Below, piece by piece: positions 1-6,817 of a DNA stretch of 9,135 bases. The stretch is taken from positions 1-9,135 of the forward strand of contig JBKHYG010000133.1 in the NCBI GenBank assembly GCA_046565595.1, given 5' to 3'. The stretch is from JBKHYG01 sp046565595. GTDB lineage: Bacteria; Actinomycetota; AC-67. The notes beneath the pieces were generated by a model that was not told where the DNA came from, did not search any database, and was given only the letters and a program-made list of their open reading frames with translations. A program made the translations under genes and the position numbers. The first letter of the stretch is position 1; each line of letters starts with the position of its first letter.

Positions 1-825
1 GAGACCGCACCCGAAGCGATCCCGGGATTGGAGGACCACGGCTTCGATGTGTATTCGAACGCCGGAGCACGCGCGGCCGGCAGCGCACTGGAGCAGATCT
101 CTACGGGCGCAAGGATCGTGGTCGCGATCTTCGGGTCGCCCTACAAGTGTCCGCCGGCACCGTTCGAACTCGCGTTGTTGCTGCGACAAAGGCTCATCGA
201 CGACAAGGTCGATGTGGCGTTGGTGACTCCCCTCGAGATGTCGCTGCCCATCCTGGGGCAGAGCGGATGCGATGTGATCGAAGGCCGTCTCGCGGGCATG
301 TTGATCGACCTTCATCGAGGCGTTCCGCCTGTCGCCGTGCACCCCGGCGAACTCGAACTAGCAGACGGCCAGAGGCTCGGGTTCGACCTCCTGCTGGCGG
401 TGCCTCCGCACCGTGTGCCTTCGGTCGTGGTCGAGGCCGGCTTGGCTGAAGAGGGCGGGTGGGTTCCGGTCGACGCCCGCACGATGGCGACGGTCAAGCC
501 CGGAGTATGGGCGGTCGGAGATGTCACGGCCGTGCAGATGAACAACGGCAAGCCACTTCCGAAGGCTGGCGCGTTCGCGCAGGGCGGAGGCGAGGTCGCG
601 GCAGCGCAGATCGCCGCCTTCCTTGGCGGCCCTTCGGCCGACGATCGCTTCGAGGCCCACGGCACCTGTTACCTAGAAACCGGCGATGGCGAAGCGATGA
701 TGGTGACCGGTCACTTCTTGGCAGAGCCGGTGCCAGATGTCGAACTCACGCCGCCCTCGGTCGATGCGATGGCCCAGAAGGACGACTACGAGCGCACCAA
801 GCTCGCCGAATGGTTCGGCGGATGA
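1..825 (+). CDS. FAD-dependent sulfide:quinone-reductase-like oxidoreductase (3' part)
   Basis: The frame is open to the left edge, so only the last 274 residues are visible; the TTG at 28 is internal, not the start. The fragment reads as the C-terminal part of a pyridine nucleotide-disulfide-type flavoprotein. At visible residues 46-53 lies GSPYKCPP, the segment with a conserved cysteine (Cys50) seen in sulfide:quinone reductases and flavocytochrome c sulfide dehydrogenases. GVWAVGDVT near residues 169-177 is the usual second FAD-binding motif (ATG/GD type). A second conserved cysteine, Cys223, lies in the CYLE segment typical of this group. Such enzymes pass electrons from sulfide or a similar donor through FAD to quinone at the membrane. 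The family is clear. The substrate is not, because the N-terminal FAD-binding region is missing, and an NADH dehydrogenase-like or other FAD oxidoreductase remains possible. The gene ends at TGA 823-825, which is also the first triplet of the downstream tandem repeat. Confidence 0.75.
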   Translation, partial: ETAPEAIPGLEDHGFDVYSNAGARAAGSALEQISTGARIVVAIFGSPYKCPPAPFELALLLRQRLIDDKVDVALVTPLEMSLPILGQSGCDVIEGRLAGMLIDLHRGVPPVAVHPGELELADGQRLGFDLLLAVPPHRVPSVVVEAGLAEEGGWVPVDARTMATVKPGVWAVGDVTAVQMNNGKPLPKAGAFAQGGGEVAAAQIAAFLGGPSADDRFEAHGTCYLETGDGEAMMVTGHFLAEPVPDVELTPPSVDAMAQKDDYERTKLAEWFGG

Positions 826-958
826 CCCGTGAGCGTCTGAAAAGCGGTAGATGGCCGCGCGCATCAGGGGAGCGGCGGTGACCCGTGAGCGTCTGAAAGG
901 CGGTAGACGGCCGCGCGCATCTGGGGAGCGGCGGTGACCCCCGCGAGCATCAGGGGAG
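823..958. repeat. 56-bp tandem repeat, 2 full copies plus a deleted third
   Basis: Unit 1 spans 823-878 and unit 2 spans 879-934. They are 56 bp each and differ at only three positions (unit positions 21, 30 and 44). A third copy at 935-958 keeps unit positions 1-6 and 33-50 with one mismatch and has lost the 26 bp between them. Each unit begins with TGACCC, and the first TGA is the stop codon of the upstream oxidoreductase. The array ends 2 bp before the bioD stop codon, so it fills almost the whole gap between two convergent genes. Units 1 and 2 each contain a small GCGG/CCGC hairpin (844-858, 900-914) but no T-run, so this is not a standard intrinsic terminator. It could be a dispersed intergenic repeat family or a local slippage product; the sequence alone does not decide. 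Confidence 0.9.
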
Positions 959-959
959 A

Positions 960-1634
960 TCAGACGCGCGGAAGCGTTACGACTCGCAGCTGGGTGGCGG
1001 TTCGAAGCCACCTGAGGTTGGTCATTTCTAGCGACCCGGGATGCTCTGGCCAAGGGGTCAGGACGATCCGATCCAACTGGAGTCCCCGCTCTTTCGCGGC
1101 GTTCACCGTCAACATGGTGTGGTTGATCGTGCCGAGGGTAGGGCGGGCCACGATCACCAGCGGAGCTTCCAGATCAGCGGCCAGATCGGCCATCGTGTCG
1201 TTCGCGCTGATCGGAACCAGCAGGCCGCCAGCACCCTCGACTATCAGCGTCTCGCAGGTCTCTGCCAAGGCCCTTATCTGCCGGATCAGTCGCGAGCGCA
1301 TGATCGGCCGGCCGATCTGAGCGGCCGCGATGGCCGGGGCCAACGGATCGGGATAGCGGACCAGTTCGTGCGCGGTGAACGCGCTGGGAGTCGGCTCGAT
1401 CTCTCCTACCGGAAGAGGAGGGGCGACCGGCGCCTCCGCGGCGAAGCGTTTCACGAAACTCGTAACCGCGAGCGCATCGGCGCCCTGTCCGTCGTCGGTG
1501 ACGCCGGTCTGCAGGGGCTTGCAATAGCGGACGGTCTGGCCCTCGCGCAGGGCTTCCACGCACAGCACCCCGCTGACCACAGTCTTGCCGACCTCGGTGT
1601 CGGTGCCGGTGACGAATAGGATCTTGGCGCTCAA
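960..1634 (-). CDS. bioD: ATP-dependent dethiobiotin synthetase BioD
   Basis: This enzyme closes the ureido ring of 7,8-diaminopelargonate with CO2 and ATP to give dethiobiotin, the step before biotin synthase, in the cytosol. The 224-residue product has the usual family length. Visible hallmarks are the P-loop GTDTEVGKT (residues 10-18), KPLQTG (39-44), VEGAGGLLVP (132-141), RPTLGTINHT (164-173) and the late TPWP nucleotide-recognition region near 193-196. The start is TTG at 1634-1632, overlapping the bioF stop as TTGA; a GAGG Shine-Dalgarno at 1642-1645 with a 7-nt spacer supports it. It is the last gene of the bioA-bioF-bioD group. Its stop at 960-962 lies 2 bp from the intergenic tandem repeat. 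Identification is secure. Confidence 0.96.
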   Translation of the reverse strand: MSAKILFVTGTDTEVGKTVVSGVLCVEALREGQTVRYCKPLQTGVTDDGQGADALAVTSFVKRFAAEAPVAPPLPVGEIEPTPSAFTAHELVRYPDPLAPAIAAAQIGRPIMRSRLIRQIRALAETCETLIVEGAGGLLVPISANDTMADLAADLEAPLVIVARPTLGTINHTMLTVNAAKERGLQLDRIVLTPWPEHPGSLEMTNLRWLRTATQLRVVTLPRV

Positions 1635-2779
1635 GCCAGCACCTCGATCATCGTCTTCGCCGCCCGCGCGATCTGCTCAGGCGTGTGCTCGCTGGTGACG
1701 GTGACCCGCAACCGTGCGGTTCCCTCGGGCACGCTCGGCGGACGGATGGCCGGGATCAAGATGTCTCGCTCTTGGAGTCGTGCGGCAGCGCCGATGGCGT
1801 CGGCGTCTGGTCCGACGATGATGGGGATGATCGCGGTCGAGGTTTCCTTCGCGCCGATCCCGCCCTCGCGCAGAGCAGATACCAGCATCGCGGCGTTCCG
1901 ATGAAGCCGCTGGACCCGTTCCGGCTCTGACCGCAGGATCGTGATCGCGGCGATCCCTGCCGCCGCGACGGGAGCGGGCATCGCGGTATCGAAGATGTAT
2001 GAGCGGGCGGTGTTCCGCAGCAGATCGCACATGATCTTGGGGCCTGCGATGAAACCGCCCGCGGATCCGAGCGCCTTCGAGAGGGTGCCCATGACGATCG
2101 CGTCGGGAGCATCTGTGGTTGAGCCACGACCCTCCGGCCCGACGACCCCTGTTCCGTGAGCGTCGTCGACGAACAGCAACGCCGCGTGCTCTTCAGCGAG
2201 GTCGGCGAGAGTTGCGATGTCTGCCACATGGCCGTCCATGCTGAAGACCCCATCGGTAGCGATGATCATGCGCTTGGCGGTTCGGTGTGCGTGCAACAGG
2301 TTTCGCAACTCGTCTAGATCAAGGTGTCCGAAGATGTGTCGGTGCGCGCCGGTCAAGCGGATGCCGTCGATCAGAGACGCATGGTTCAACGCGTCAGAGA
2401 AGATCACCGTGTCCGCATCGGCCAGAGCCTGAAGACCGAGGTTGGCGAGATAGCCAGAGCCGAACAGGACCGCATCTTCGGTGCCTTTGAGGTCGGCGAT
2501 CGCTCGCTCGAGTTCGTCGTGGATCTCTAATGCGCCGCTGATCAATCGAGCCGATCCTGCTCCGACTCCCCAACGCGCGGCCGCTTCGGAAGCAGCCTCG
2601 GTCACCTTCGGATGGTTGGCCAATCCTAGGTAGTCGTTCGAGGCGAACAGCAGGAACTCGCGATCGTCGCGGATCACCATCGGGCCGGTTGGAGAGGACA
2701 GTGCGCGCGTCCGGCGCAGCCGATCCCGCCCCTCGAGCTCTGCGAGTTTCCGCTTCGCGAAACCCCACATGTCTGCCAT
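1631..2779 (-). CDS. bioF: 8-amino-7-oxononanoate synthase BioF
   Basis: This PLP enzyme condenses pimeloyl thioester with L-alanine, releasing CO2, to make 8-amino-7-oxononanoate (KAPA), the first step of biotin ring assembly. The 382-residue product has the normal length. Features seen are SNDYLGL (47-53), GVGAGSARLISG (71-82), the cofactor-stacking His133 in LNHAS, FVDDAHGTG (203-211) with Asp205 and His208, and the PLP-binding Lys235 in TLSKALG, followed by IRPPSVPEGTARLR (345-358). The frame runs open further upstream to 2932, but that extension is arginine-rich, lies inside bioA and looks unlike the family. The chosen ATG at 2779 shares its A with the bioA stop (TGATG) and has a GAGG at 2787-2790, 7 nt upstream. 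Its own stop overlaps the bioD start, so all three genes look translationally coupled. Confidence 0.96.
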   Translation of the reverse strand: MADMWGFAKRKLAELEGRDRLRRTRALSSPTGPMVIRDDREFLLFASNDYLGLANHPKVTEAASEAAARWGVGAGSARLISGALEIHDELERAIADLKGTEDAVLFGSGYLANLGLQALADADTVIFSDALNHASLIDGIRLTGAHRHIFGHLDLDELRNLLHAHRTAKRMIIATDGVFSMDGHVADIATLADLAEEHAALLFVDDAHGTGVVGPEGRGSTTDAPDAIVMGTLSKALGSAGGFIAGPKIMCDLLRNTARSYIFDTAMPAPVAAAGIAAITILRSEPERVQRLHRNAAMLVSALREGGIGAKETSTAIIPIIVGPDADAIGAAARLQERDILIPAIRPPSVPEGTARLRVTVTSEHTPEQIARAAKTMIEVLA

Positions 2780-4134
2780 CAGCCGACCTCGCCGGCGACG
2801 GCCTGGATAGAGGCTGCCGTGGCCTCGACCAGCAGGGTGAGTTCGTCCGAGGAGATGACCAGCGGAGGCATCAGCACCACCACATCCCCCAGCGGCCGGA
2901 TGATCACGCCATGCTTGCGGGCCTCGCGGCACACCCTTGCTCCCATCGTCAGGGACGGATCGAAGGGCTCCTTGGATCCTCTGTCTGCGACCAGTTCGAT
3001 GCCGACCATCAGGCCGCGTTGCCGAACATCTCCGACGATCGGGTGATCAGCCAGGGGTTTCAGCAGGGCGCTCAACTGGTCGGTGCGCGCCTCCACATCG
3101 CGCAGTGTCTCCTCGGCTTCGAACAGGTCAAGGGTCGCATCGGCCGCGGCTGCCGCGAGCGGGTTGGCGGAGTAGGAATGGCCATGGAACAAGGTCCTGC
3201 CTTGCTCGGGCGGTCCCAGGAACGCCTCGAAGAGTTCCTCGGTCGCGAGGGTCGCCGACAGAGGCAGCGTGCCTCCGGTGACGCCCTTGCCGATCGTCAT
3301 CAGATCCGGCTTCACGCCGTCGATCTCGGAGGCGAACATCCGGCCGGTGCGGCCGAAGCCGGTCGCGATCTCGTCCACTATCAGCAGCGTTCCGTGGGCT
3401 CGCGTGATCTCGGCGATGCGTGCCAGATGGCCATCGGGAGCGGTGATGATCCCAGCCGCGCCTTGGACCAGCGGCTCGGTGATGACAGCCGCGACCTTCC
3501 CCACGTGCTCGGTGAGTACGGCGTCTAGCTGGTCTGCGCATGCGAGTCCGCAACTTCCGACCTCTAGCCCCAGAGGACAGCGATAACAGTTCGGGCTCGG
3601 GATCCGCGCGGTGTCGAAGAGCAGAGGCCTGTAGGTGTCGTGGAAGAGTTCCATCCCGCCGACGCTGACCGCGCCCAGGGTGTCGCCGTGATACGCCTCG
3701 TCGAGCGAGACGAACAACGGGCGATCCTCGCCTCGATGCTTCCATGCCGCGTACGCCATCTTCAACGCGACCTCTACCGCGGCGGCGCCGTTCTCGCTGA
3801 AGAAGACTCGGTTCAGTCCGTCCGGTGCGAGGTCGATCAGTCGTTCGGCCAGACGGATCGCAGGAGGATGAGATAACCCGAGGAAGGTCGAGTGCTGCAG
3901 CCTGGCAGCCTGCTCTTGGATGGCTCGAACGATCTGCGGATGGCTGTGGCCATGGGTGTTGACCCAGAGGCTCGAAACGCCGTCAAGGTAGCGGTTCCCG
4001 TCGGTATCGATCAGCCAGCAACCCTCGCCGGACTCGATGATCGGCGCATCGTCGGCGAACCAGACCGTATGGGGCGTGAAAGGATGCCAGATGTTGCGGA
4101 AATCGCTCGCGCGAAGATCGTCGGTGCGGGACAC
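2779..4134 (-). CDS. bioA: Adenosylmethionine-8-amino-7-oxononanoate aminotransferase BioA
   Basis: This is a class III PLP aminotransferase that converts KAPA to 7,8-diaminopelargonate; the usual amino donor is S-adenosylmethionine, though some relatives use lysine. From the GTG at 4134 the product has 451 residues. Seen are IWHPFTPH (15-22), SENGAAAVEVALKMA (113-127), YHG (148-150), LIVDEIATGFGRTG (251-264) with cofactor-contacting Asp254, and the Schiff-base Lys283 in TIGKG. A four-cysteine segment (Cys183, 186, 195, 199) occurs as CxxC then CGLAC. Start choice: the longest frame begins at GTG 4140, two codons earlier, and neither GTG has a Shine-Dalgarno. I prefer 4134 because a TAGACT hexamer ends exactly 7 nt before it, the same spacing as at znuA, which suggests a leaderless mRNA. 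The stop overlaps the bioF start by one base. Confidence 0.95.
   Translation of the reverse strand: MSRTDDLRASDFRNIWHPFTPHTVWFADDAPIIESGEGCWLIDTDGNRYLDGVSSLWVNTHGHSHPQIVRAIQEQAARLQHSTFLGLSHPPAIRLAERLIDLAPDGLNRVFFSENGAAAVEVALKMAYAAWKHRGEDRPLFVSLDEAYHGDTLGAVSVGGMELFHDTYRPLLFDTARIPSPNCYRCPLGLEVGSCGLACADQLDAVLTEHVGKVAAVITEPLVQGAAGIITAPDGHLARIAEITRAHGTLLIVDEIATGFGRTGRMFASEIDGVKPDLMTIGKGVTGGTLPLSATLATEELFEAFLGPPEQGRTLFHGHSYSANPLAAAAADATLDLFEAEETLRDVEARTDQLSALLKPLADHPIVGDVRQRGLMVGIELVADRGSKEPFDPSLTMGARVCREARKHGVIIRPLGDVVVLMPPLVISSDELTLLVEATAASIQAVAGEVG
2787..2790 (-). promoter_or_regulatory. bioF ribosome-binding site
   Basis: GAGG on the minus strand, 7 nt upstream of the ATG at 2779. It fixes the bioF start at the bioA stop codon rather than the upstream end of the open frame at 2932. 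The bioD TTG start has the same GAGG with the same 7-nt spacer at 1642-1645. Confidence 0.7.
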
Positions 4135-4141
4135 CCACACG

Positions 4142-4147
4142 AGTCTA
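4142..4147 (-). promoter_or_regulatory. Candidate -10 hexamer of bioA (TAGACT)
   Basis: TAGACT on the minus strand lies in the 26-bp gap after znuB and ends 7 nt before the GTG at 4134. That spacing would put transcription start on the start codon. No good -35 is visible (TTAGTG 17 bp upstream matches poorly and overlaps the end of znuB). No clear BirA-, BioR- or BioQ-like palindrome is present in the gap. Confidence 0.45.
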
Positions 4148-4166
4148 GGCCGTCAGGCAGATGGCA

Positions 4167-5003
4167 CTAATGGGGTGCGGGAAGGAGCGCTCTGCGGGCG
4201 CCGCTCACAGTGAAGACCACCGCGAACAGGGCGGCTCCAACCAGCACGATGCTGGCGCCGCTCGAGATGTCTAGGTGGTAGCTGGCGAACATCCCGACCA
4301 GTCCCGTGACCGCGCCGATGATGCTGCTCAAGGCAAGCATGGGTGCGAACGAGTCGGTCAGCATCCGTGCGATCACCGGCGGGATGACCAGCGCCGCGGC
4401 GATCAGCATGACGCCAAGCACCTGCATGGTGGCAACGATCGTGCCTGCCAGCATCAGGGCGAGCAGAGCGTCCAGACGACGGGTCGGCACTCCGCTGACG
4501 GCCGCGACCTCGGGATCGAAGGTAGAGAACAGCAGGCCTCGATAGTTACCCAGGATCGCCAGCGTGACCGCGACAGCGACCCCGGCCACGATCAGAACAT
4601 CGCTGAAATCCACCCCCAGGATCTGCCCGAACAGAGCCGCGTCGAAGTTGCGTGTGAAGCCACGCGAAGGCCGAGAGATCAAGGCGATCCCGACCGCGAA
4701 GATGGCGGTAGTGACCACGCCGATCGCCGCGTCGGCCCCGATGCTCCTGCGTCTGGCCACGCGGTTCACCAGAAGTGCACTAGCGAACCCTCCGAGCGCG
4801 GCACCGAGGTAGAAGTTGACCCCGACGATGAAACTCACCACCGCCCAACCGAAGATCGCATGGCTGAGGCCATGGCCGATGTAGCTCATCGAACGAAGGA
4901 CGACGAACACGCCAACCAGGCCGCAGAGTGCGCCTGCGATCACGGTCACAGCCAGCCCGTTGCGGAAGAACTCGAAGGCAAGGGGATCGGTCAACCAACT
5001 CAT
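4167..5003 (-). CDS. znuB: Zinc/manganese ABC transporter permease (ZnuB-like)
   Basis: This is the membrane subunit of a cluster-9 metal importer (ABC-3 permease family), forming the translocation channel with the ATPase encoded just upstream. The 278-residue product is the typical length and almost entirely hydrophobic, with roughly eight membrane-spanning segments (for example about 17-36, 64-82, 92-110, 135-151, 178-212 as two, 222-242, 250-266). Family motifs are LRSMSYIGHGLSHAIFG (36-52), FGQILGV (125-131), DPEVAAVSGVP (163-173) and SYHLDISSGAS (241-251). ATG at 5003 overlaps the ATPase stop as ATGA, with GAGGAG at 5009-5014 as a strong Shine-Dalgarno. Zinc rather than manganese is inferred from the binding protein's histidines and the adjacent Fur-family gene. 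TAG at 4167-4169 ends the transporter block. Confidence 0.93.
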   Translation of the reverse strand: MSWLTDPLAFEFFRNGLAVTVIAGALCGLVGVFVVLRSMSYIGHGLSHAIFGWAVVSFIVGVNFYLGAALGGFASALLVNRVARRRSIGADAAIGVVTTAIFAVGIALISRPSRGFTRNFDAALFGQILGVDFSDVLIVAGVAVAVTLAILGNYRGLLFSTFDPEVAAVSGVPTRRLDALLALMLAGTIVATMQVLGVMLIAAALVIPPVIARMLTDSFAPMLALSSIIGAVTGLVGMFASYHLDISSGASIVLVGAALFAVVFTVSGARRALLPAPH

Positions 5004-5800
5004 GCCGTCTCCTCGTGCTCGTGGTGGGTGTCCGTGATCTCCTCGACCGGCCTCAGGTCGGGAGCAGGCTCGACCACGACCGGCATCCCGCCATGATGCA
5101 GCACCTCCATCGGTGCCCCATAGGTCGCTTCCAGGTTCGCGGGCGTCATCACCTGCGTGGGCGTGCCGCTGGCGATCACAGAACGGTTCAGACAGACGAT
5201 CGTCGGCAGGTGAGCGGCGATGCCGTTCAGATCGTGGGTGGTCACAACGATCGCGTAGCCGTCGTGATGCAGCTCGTGCAGCAGGTGAAGGACCTCGTGG
5301 CGGGTATGGACATCTACCCCGCTGGTCGGCTCGTCCAGCAGTAGCAGTTGCGGCCGCTGCATGAGGGCGCGCGCGATGAAGACCCTCTGTTGCTGGCCGC
5401 CGGATAGCGCCCTGATGTGACGCGACCCCAGACCAGCAAGCCCCAGCCGCTCGAGCAGTTGATCGGCATGCGCGGTCTCCTCCCGGCTAGGTCGCACCCG
5501 CCGACCCGGCGCGCTCATCAACAAGACCTCGCGGGCAGAGACCGGGAAGTACCAGTTGACCGTCTCTACCTGCGGCACATAACCGATCGACACACCCTTG
5601 GTGCGATCCACCGCGCCTCGGTCCGGGCGATGGCTGCCGGCGATGAGCCGGAGCAGCGTGGACTTCCCGCTGCCGCTCGGGCCGACGATCCCCACGAAAT
5701 CGCTGCCTCGGAGGGAGAGGTCGACATCGGTCACGACCGGGTCGCCGCCGTAAGAGGCGGTTACACCCGCGAGCCGAACCAGGTCGTGTTCCATCGTCAC
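5000..5800 (-). CDS. znuC: Zinc/manganese ABC transporter ATP-binding protein (ZnuC-like)
   Basis: This ATPase subunit powers metal import through the neighbouring permease on the cytoplasmic face. All ABC motifs are intact: Walker A GPSGSGKST (40-48), Q-loop Gln77 followed by NWYFPVS (82-88) as in zinc/manganese importers, signature LSGGQQQR (132-139), Walker B LLLLDEP (152-158) with catalytic Glu157, and the switch His189 in TTHD. At 266 residues it has a modest C-terminal extension ending in DTHHEHEETA, a His/Glu-rich tail that could bind metal (inference). The frame begins at GTG 5800, overlapping the znuA stop as GTGA; ATG at 5794, two codons in, is an equally plausible start, and neither has a convincing Shine-Dalgarno. 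The stop overlaps the permease ATG. Confidence 0.94.
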   Translation of the reverse strand: MTMEHDLVRLAGVTASYGGDPVVTDVDLSLRGSDFVGIVGPSGSGKSTLLRLIAGSHRPDRGAVDRTKGVSIGYVPQVETVNWYFPVSAREVLLMSAPGRRVRPSREETAHADQLLERLGLAGLGSRHIRALSGGQQQRVFIARALMQRPQLLLLDEPTSGVDVHTRHEVLHLLHELHHDGYAIVVTTHDLNGIAAHLPTIVCLNRSVIASGTPTQVMTPANLEATYGAPMEVLHHGGMPVVVEPAPDLRPVEEITDTHHEHEETA

Positions 5801-6789
5801 TGACGATAGATGGCTTCGCCGCCGCCCGGCAGGTTGCTGATATCCACCGAGTCGAGCGCGGAAGCGTCGCCACCGAGGGCCTCGACCATCGTCTTGAAGT
5901 CGAAGACCAACAGGCCGATCAGGCTGTGGTCATCGTCCCCCGGTGCGCCCGGCAGATCATCATCGCGAAGGTCGTCTACATACTGCGCGCCGGTCTCTCT
6001 GGCGATCTGCTCGAGCACGGGGGAGGGGAAGACCTCGCTTCCGAAGATCGCAGGGATCCTCGCCTCGCGGATCTGCGTGATCAGGTTGGCGATCTCTCGG
6101 GGCGTGGGTTCGCTGAAGTCGCTCGGCTGCACCGCACCGATCACCGTCCAGCCATAGTCGCGGGCCATGTACGGGAACGAGTCGTGATAGGTGAGCAGCT
6201 TGCGTGAACCAGGTGGCACGGTGGCGGTCGCGTCGATCAGAGCCTCGCTCAATGCATCGAGCCTCGCAGCGATCTCTGCGTAGTTGGCCCGATAGGCATC
6301 AGCGTTGTCGGGATCGGCTTCGGCCAGCGACTCGGAGATGATCTGGGCGTACCGCTTCGCATACGGCGGGTTCGTCCACAGGTGCGGGTTCGGGTCGCCC
6401 TCTTCCTCTGGGAAGCTGAAGTCGAATATCCACTCGTCTTCGGTGATCGTCTGTGGGGCCAGTTCGACGATGCTCGCATCCTCGGGGAGGTTCTGTTCGG
6501 CGAGCGAGATCGACGGCAACTCGAGGTTCAGCCCATTGGCGAAGAACAGATCCGCTTCGGCCAGCAGTCGCGCATCGGAAGGAGTCGGTTCGAAGGTGTG
6601 CGAGTTCACGCCTTCAGGGACGAGTCCGGTGACCCTCACATGCTCCCCCCCGATGTTCTCGACCAGGTTTGTGATGGGGGAGACGGTGGCTACCACCGAG
6701 ATCCTGCCATCGGCCCGAGGGTCGGATGCGGGGGTCTGGCTGCAGGCGACGGCGGTGATGCACGCGGCCGCGATCAAGGTCTTTCGCAT
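5797..6789 (-). CDS. znuA: Zinc ABC transporter substrate-binding lipoprotein (ZnuA-like)
   Basis: This is a cluster A-I metal-binding protein that captures zinc outside the membrane and delivers it to the permease. The 330-residue product starts with a basic/hydrophobic signal peptide and a lipobox-like AVAC ending at Cys16, so it is probably a lipoprotein. Expected metal ligands are His64 (NSHTFEP), His136 (NPHLW) and His202 (YHDSFPY), with an acidic C-terminal ligand among Glu252 and Asp272-287. A histidine at the third position resembles ZnuA and TroA, whereas the manganese protein PsaA has glutamate there. Where many ZnuA proteins carry a His-rich loop, this one has an acidic stretch (about 116-132, rich in Asp/Glu). 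ATG 6789 has no Shine-Dalgarno but a TAGGCT hexamer ending 7 nt upstream, consistent with a leaderless mRNA. The stop overlaps the ATPase start. Confidence 0.93.
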   Translation of the reverse strand: MRKTLIAAACITAVACSQTPASDPRADGRISVVATVSPITNLVENIGGEHVRVTGLVPEGVNSHTFEPTPSDARLLAEADLFFANGLNLELPSISLAEQNLPEDASIVELAPQTITEDEWIFDFSFPEEEGDPNPHLWTNPPYAKRYAQIISESLAEADPDNADAYRANYAEIAARLDALSEALIDATATVPPGSRKLLTYHDSFPYMARDYGWTVIGAVQPSDFSEPTPREIANLITQIREARIPAIFGSEVFPSPVLEQIARETGAQYVDDLRDDDLPGAPGDDDHSLIGLLVFDFKTMVEALGGDASALDSVDISNLPGGGEAIYRQ

Positions 6790-6796
6790 GATGCCC

Positions 6797-6802
6797 AGCC
6801 TA
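6797..6802 (-). promoter_or_regulatory. Candidate -10 hexamer of znuACB (TAGGCT)
   Basis: TAGGCT on the minus strand ends 7 nt before the znuA ATG, giving a predicted start of transcription at the ATG itself. It sits inside a perfect 10-bp palindrome, AGCCTAGGCT (6797-6806). The candidate metal-regulator operator lies directly upstream, covering the -35 region. Confidence 0.55.
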
Positions 6803-6817
6803 GGCTCGATGCGACCT

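Noticed and set aside
823..958. CRISPR array
   Set aside because: Units are contiguous with no unique spacers, and no cas gene is in the window.
673..1053. Minus-strand open frame of 126 codons across the tandem repeat
   Set aside because: It is antisense to the oxidoreductase at one end and overlaps bioD at the other. Its repeated Arg-rich text comes from the DNA repeat, and no start or family signal supports it.
2780..2932. N-terminal extension of the bioF frame to 2932
   Set aside because: It lies wholly within bioA, is Gly/Arg-rich like a shadow frame, and the ATG at 2779 has a Shine-Dalgarno and the normal BioF N-terminus.
2689..3528. Long plus-strand frames opposite bioA and bioF, and 4275-5096 opposite the transporter permease
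   Set aside because: These are antisense shadows caused by high G+C; their translations show no family resemblance and the opposite strand holds clear, complete genes.
4141..4166. Biotin-responsive operator upstream of bioA
   Set aside because: I found no convincing dyad of the BirA, BioR or BioQ type in these 26 bp.
6797..6806. CTAG-centred palindromes as a special promoter signature
   Set aside because: AGCCTAGGCT and ACGCTAGCGT both centre on CTAG, but CTAG occurs many times inside genes here, so the tetranucleotide itself is not a promoter mark.
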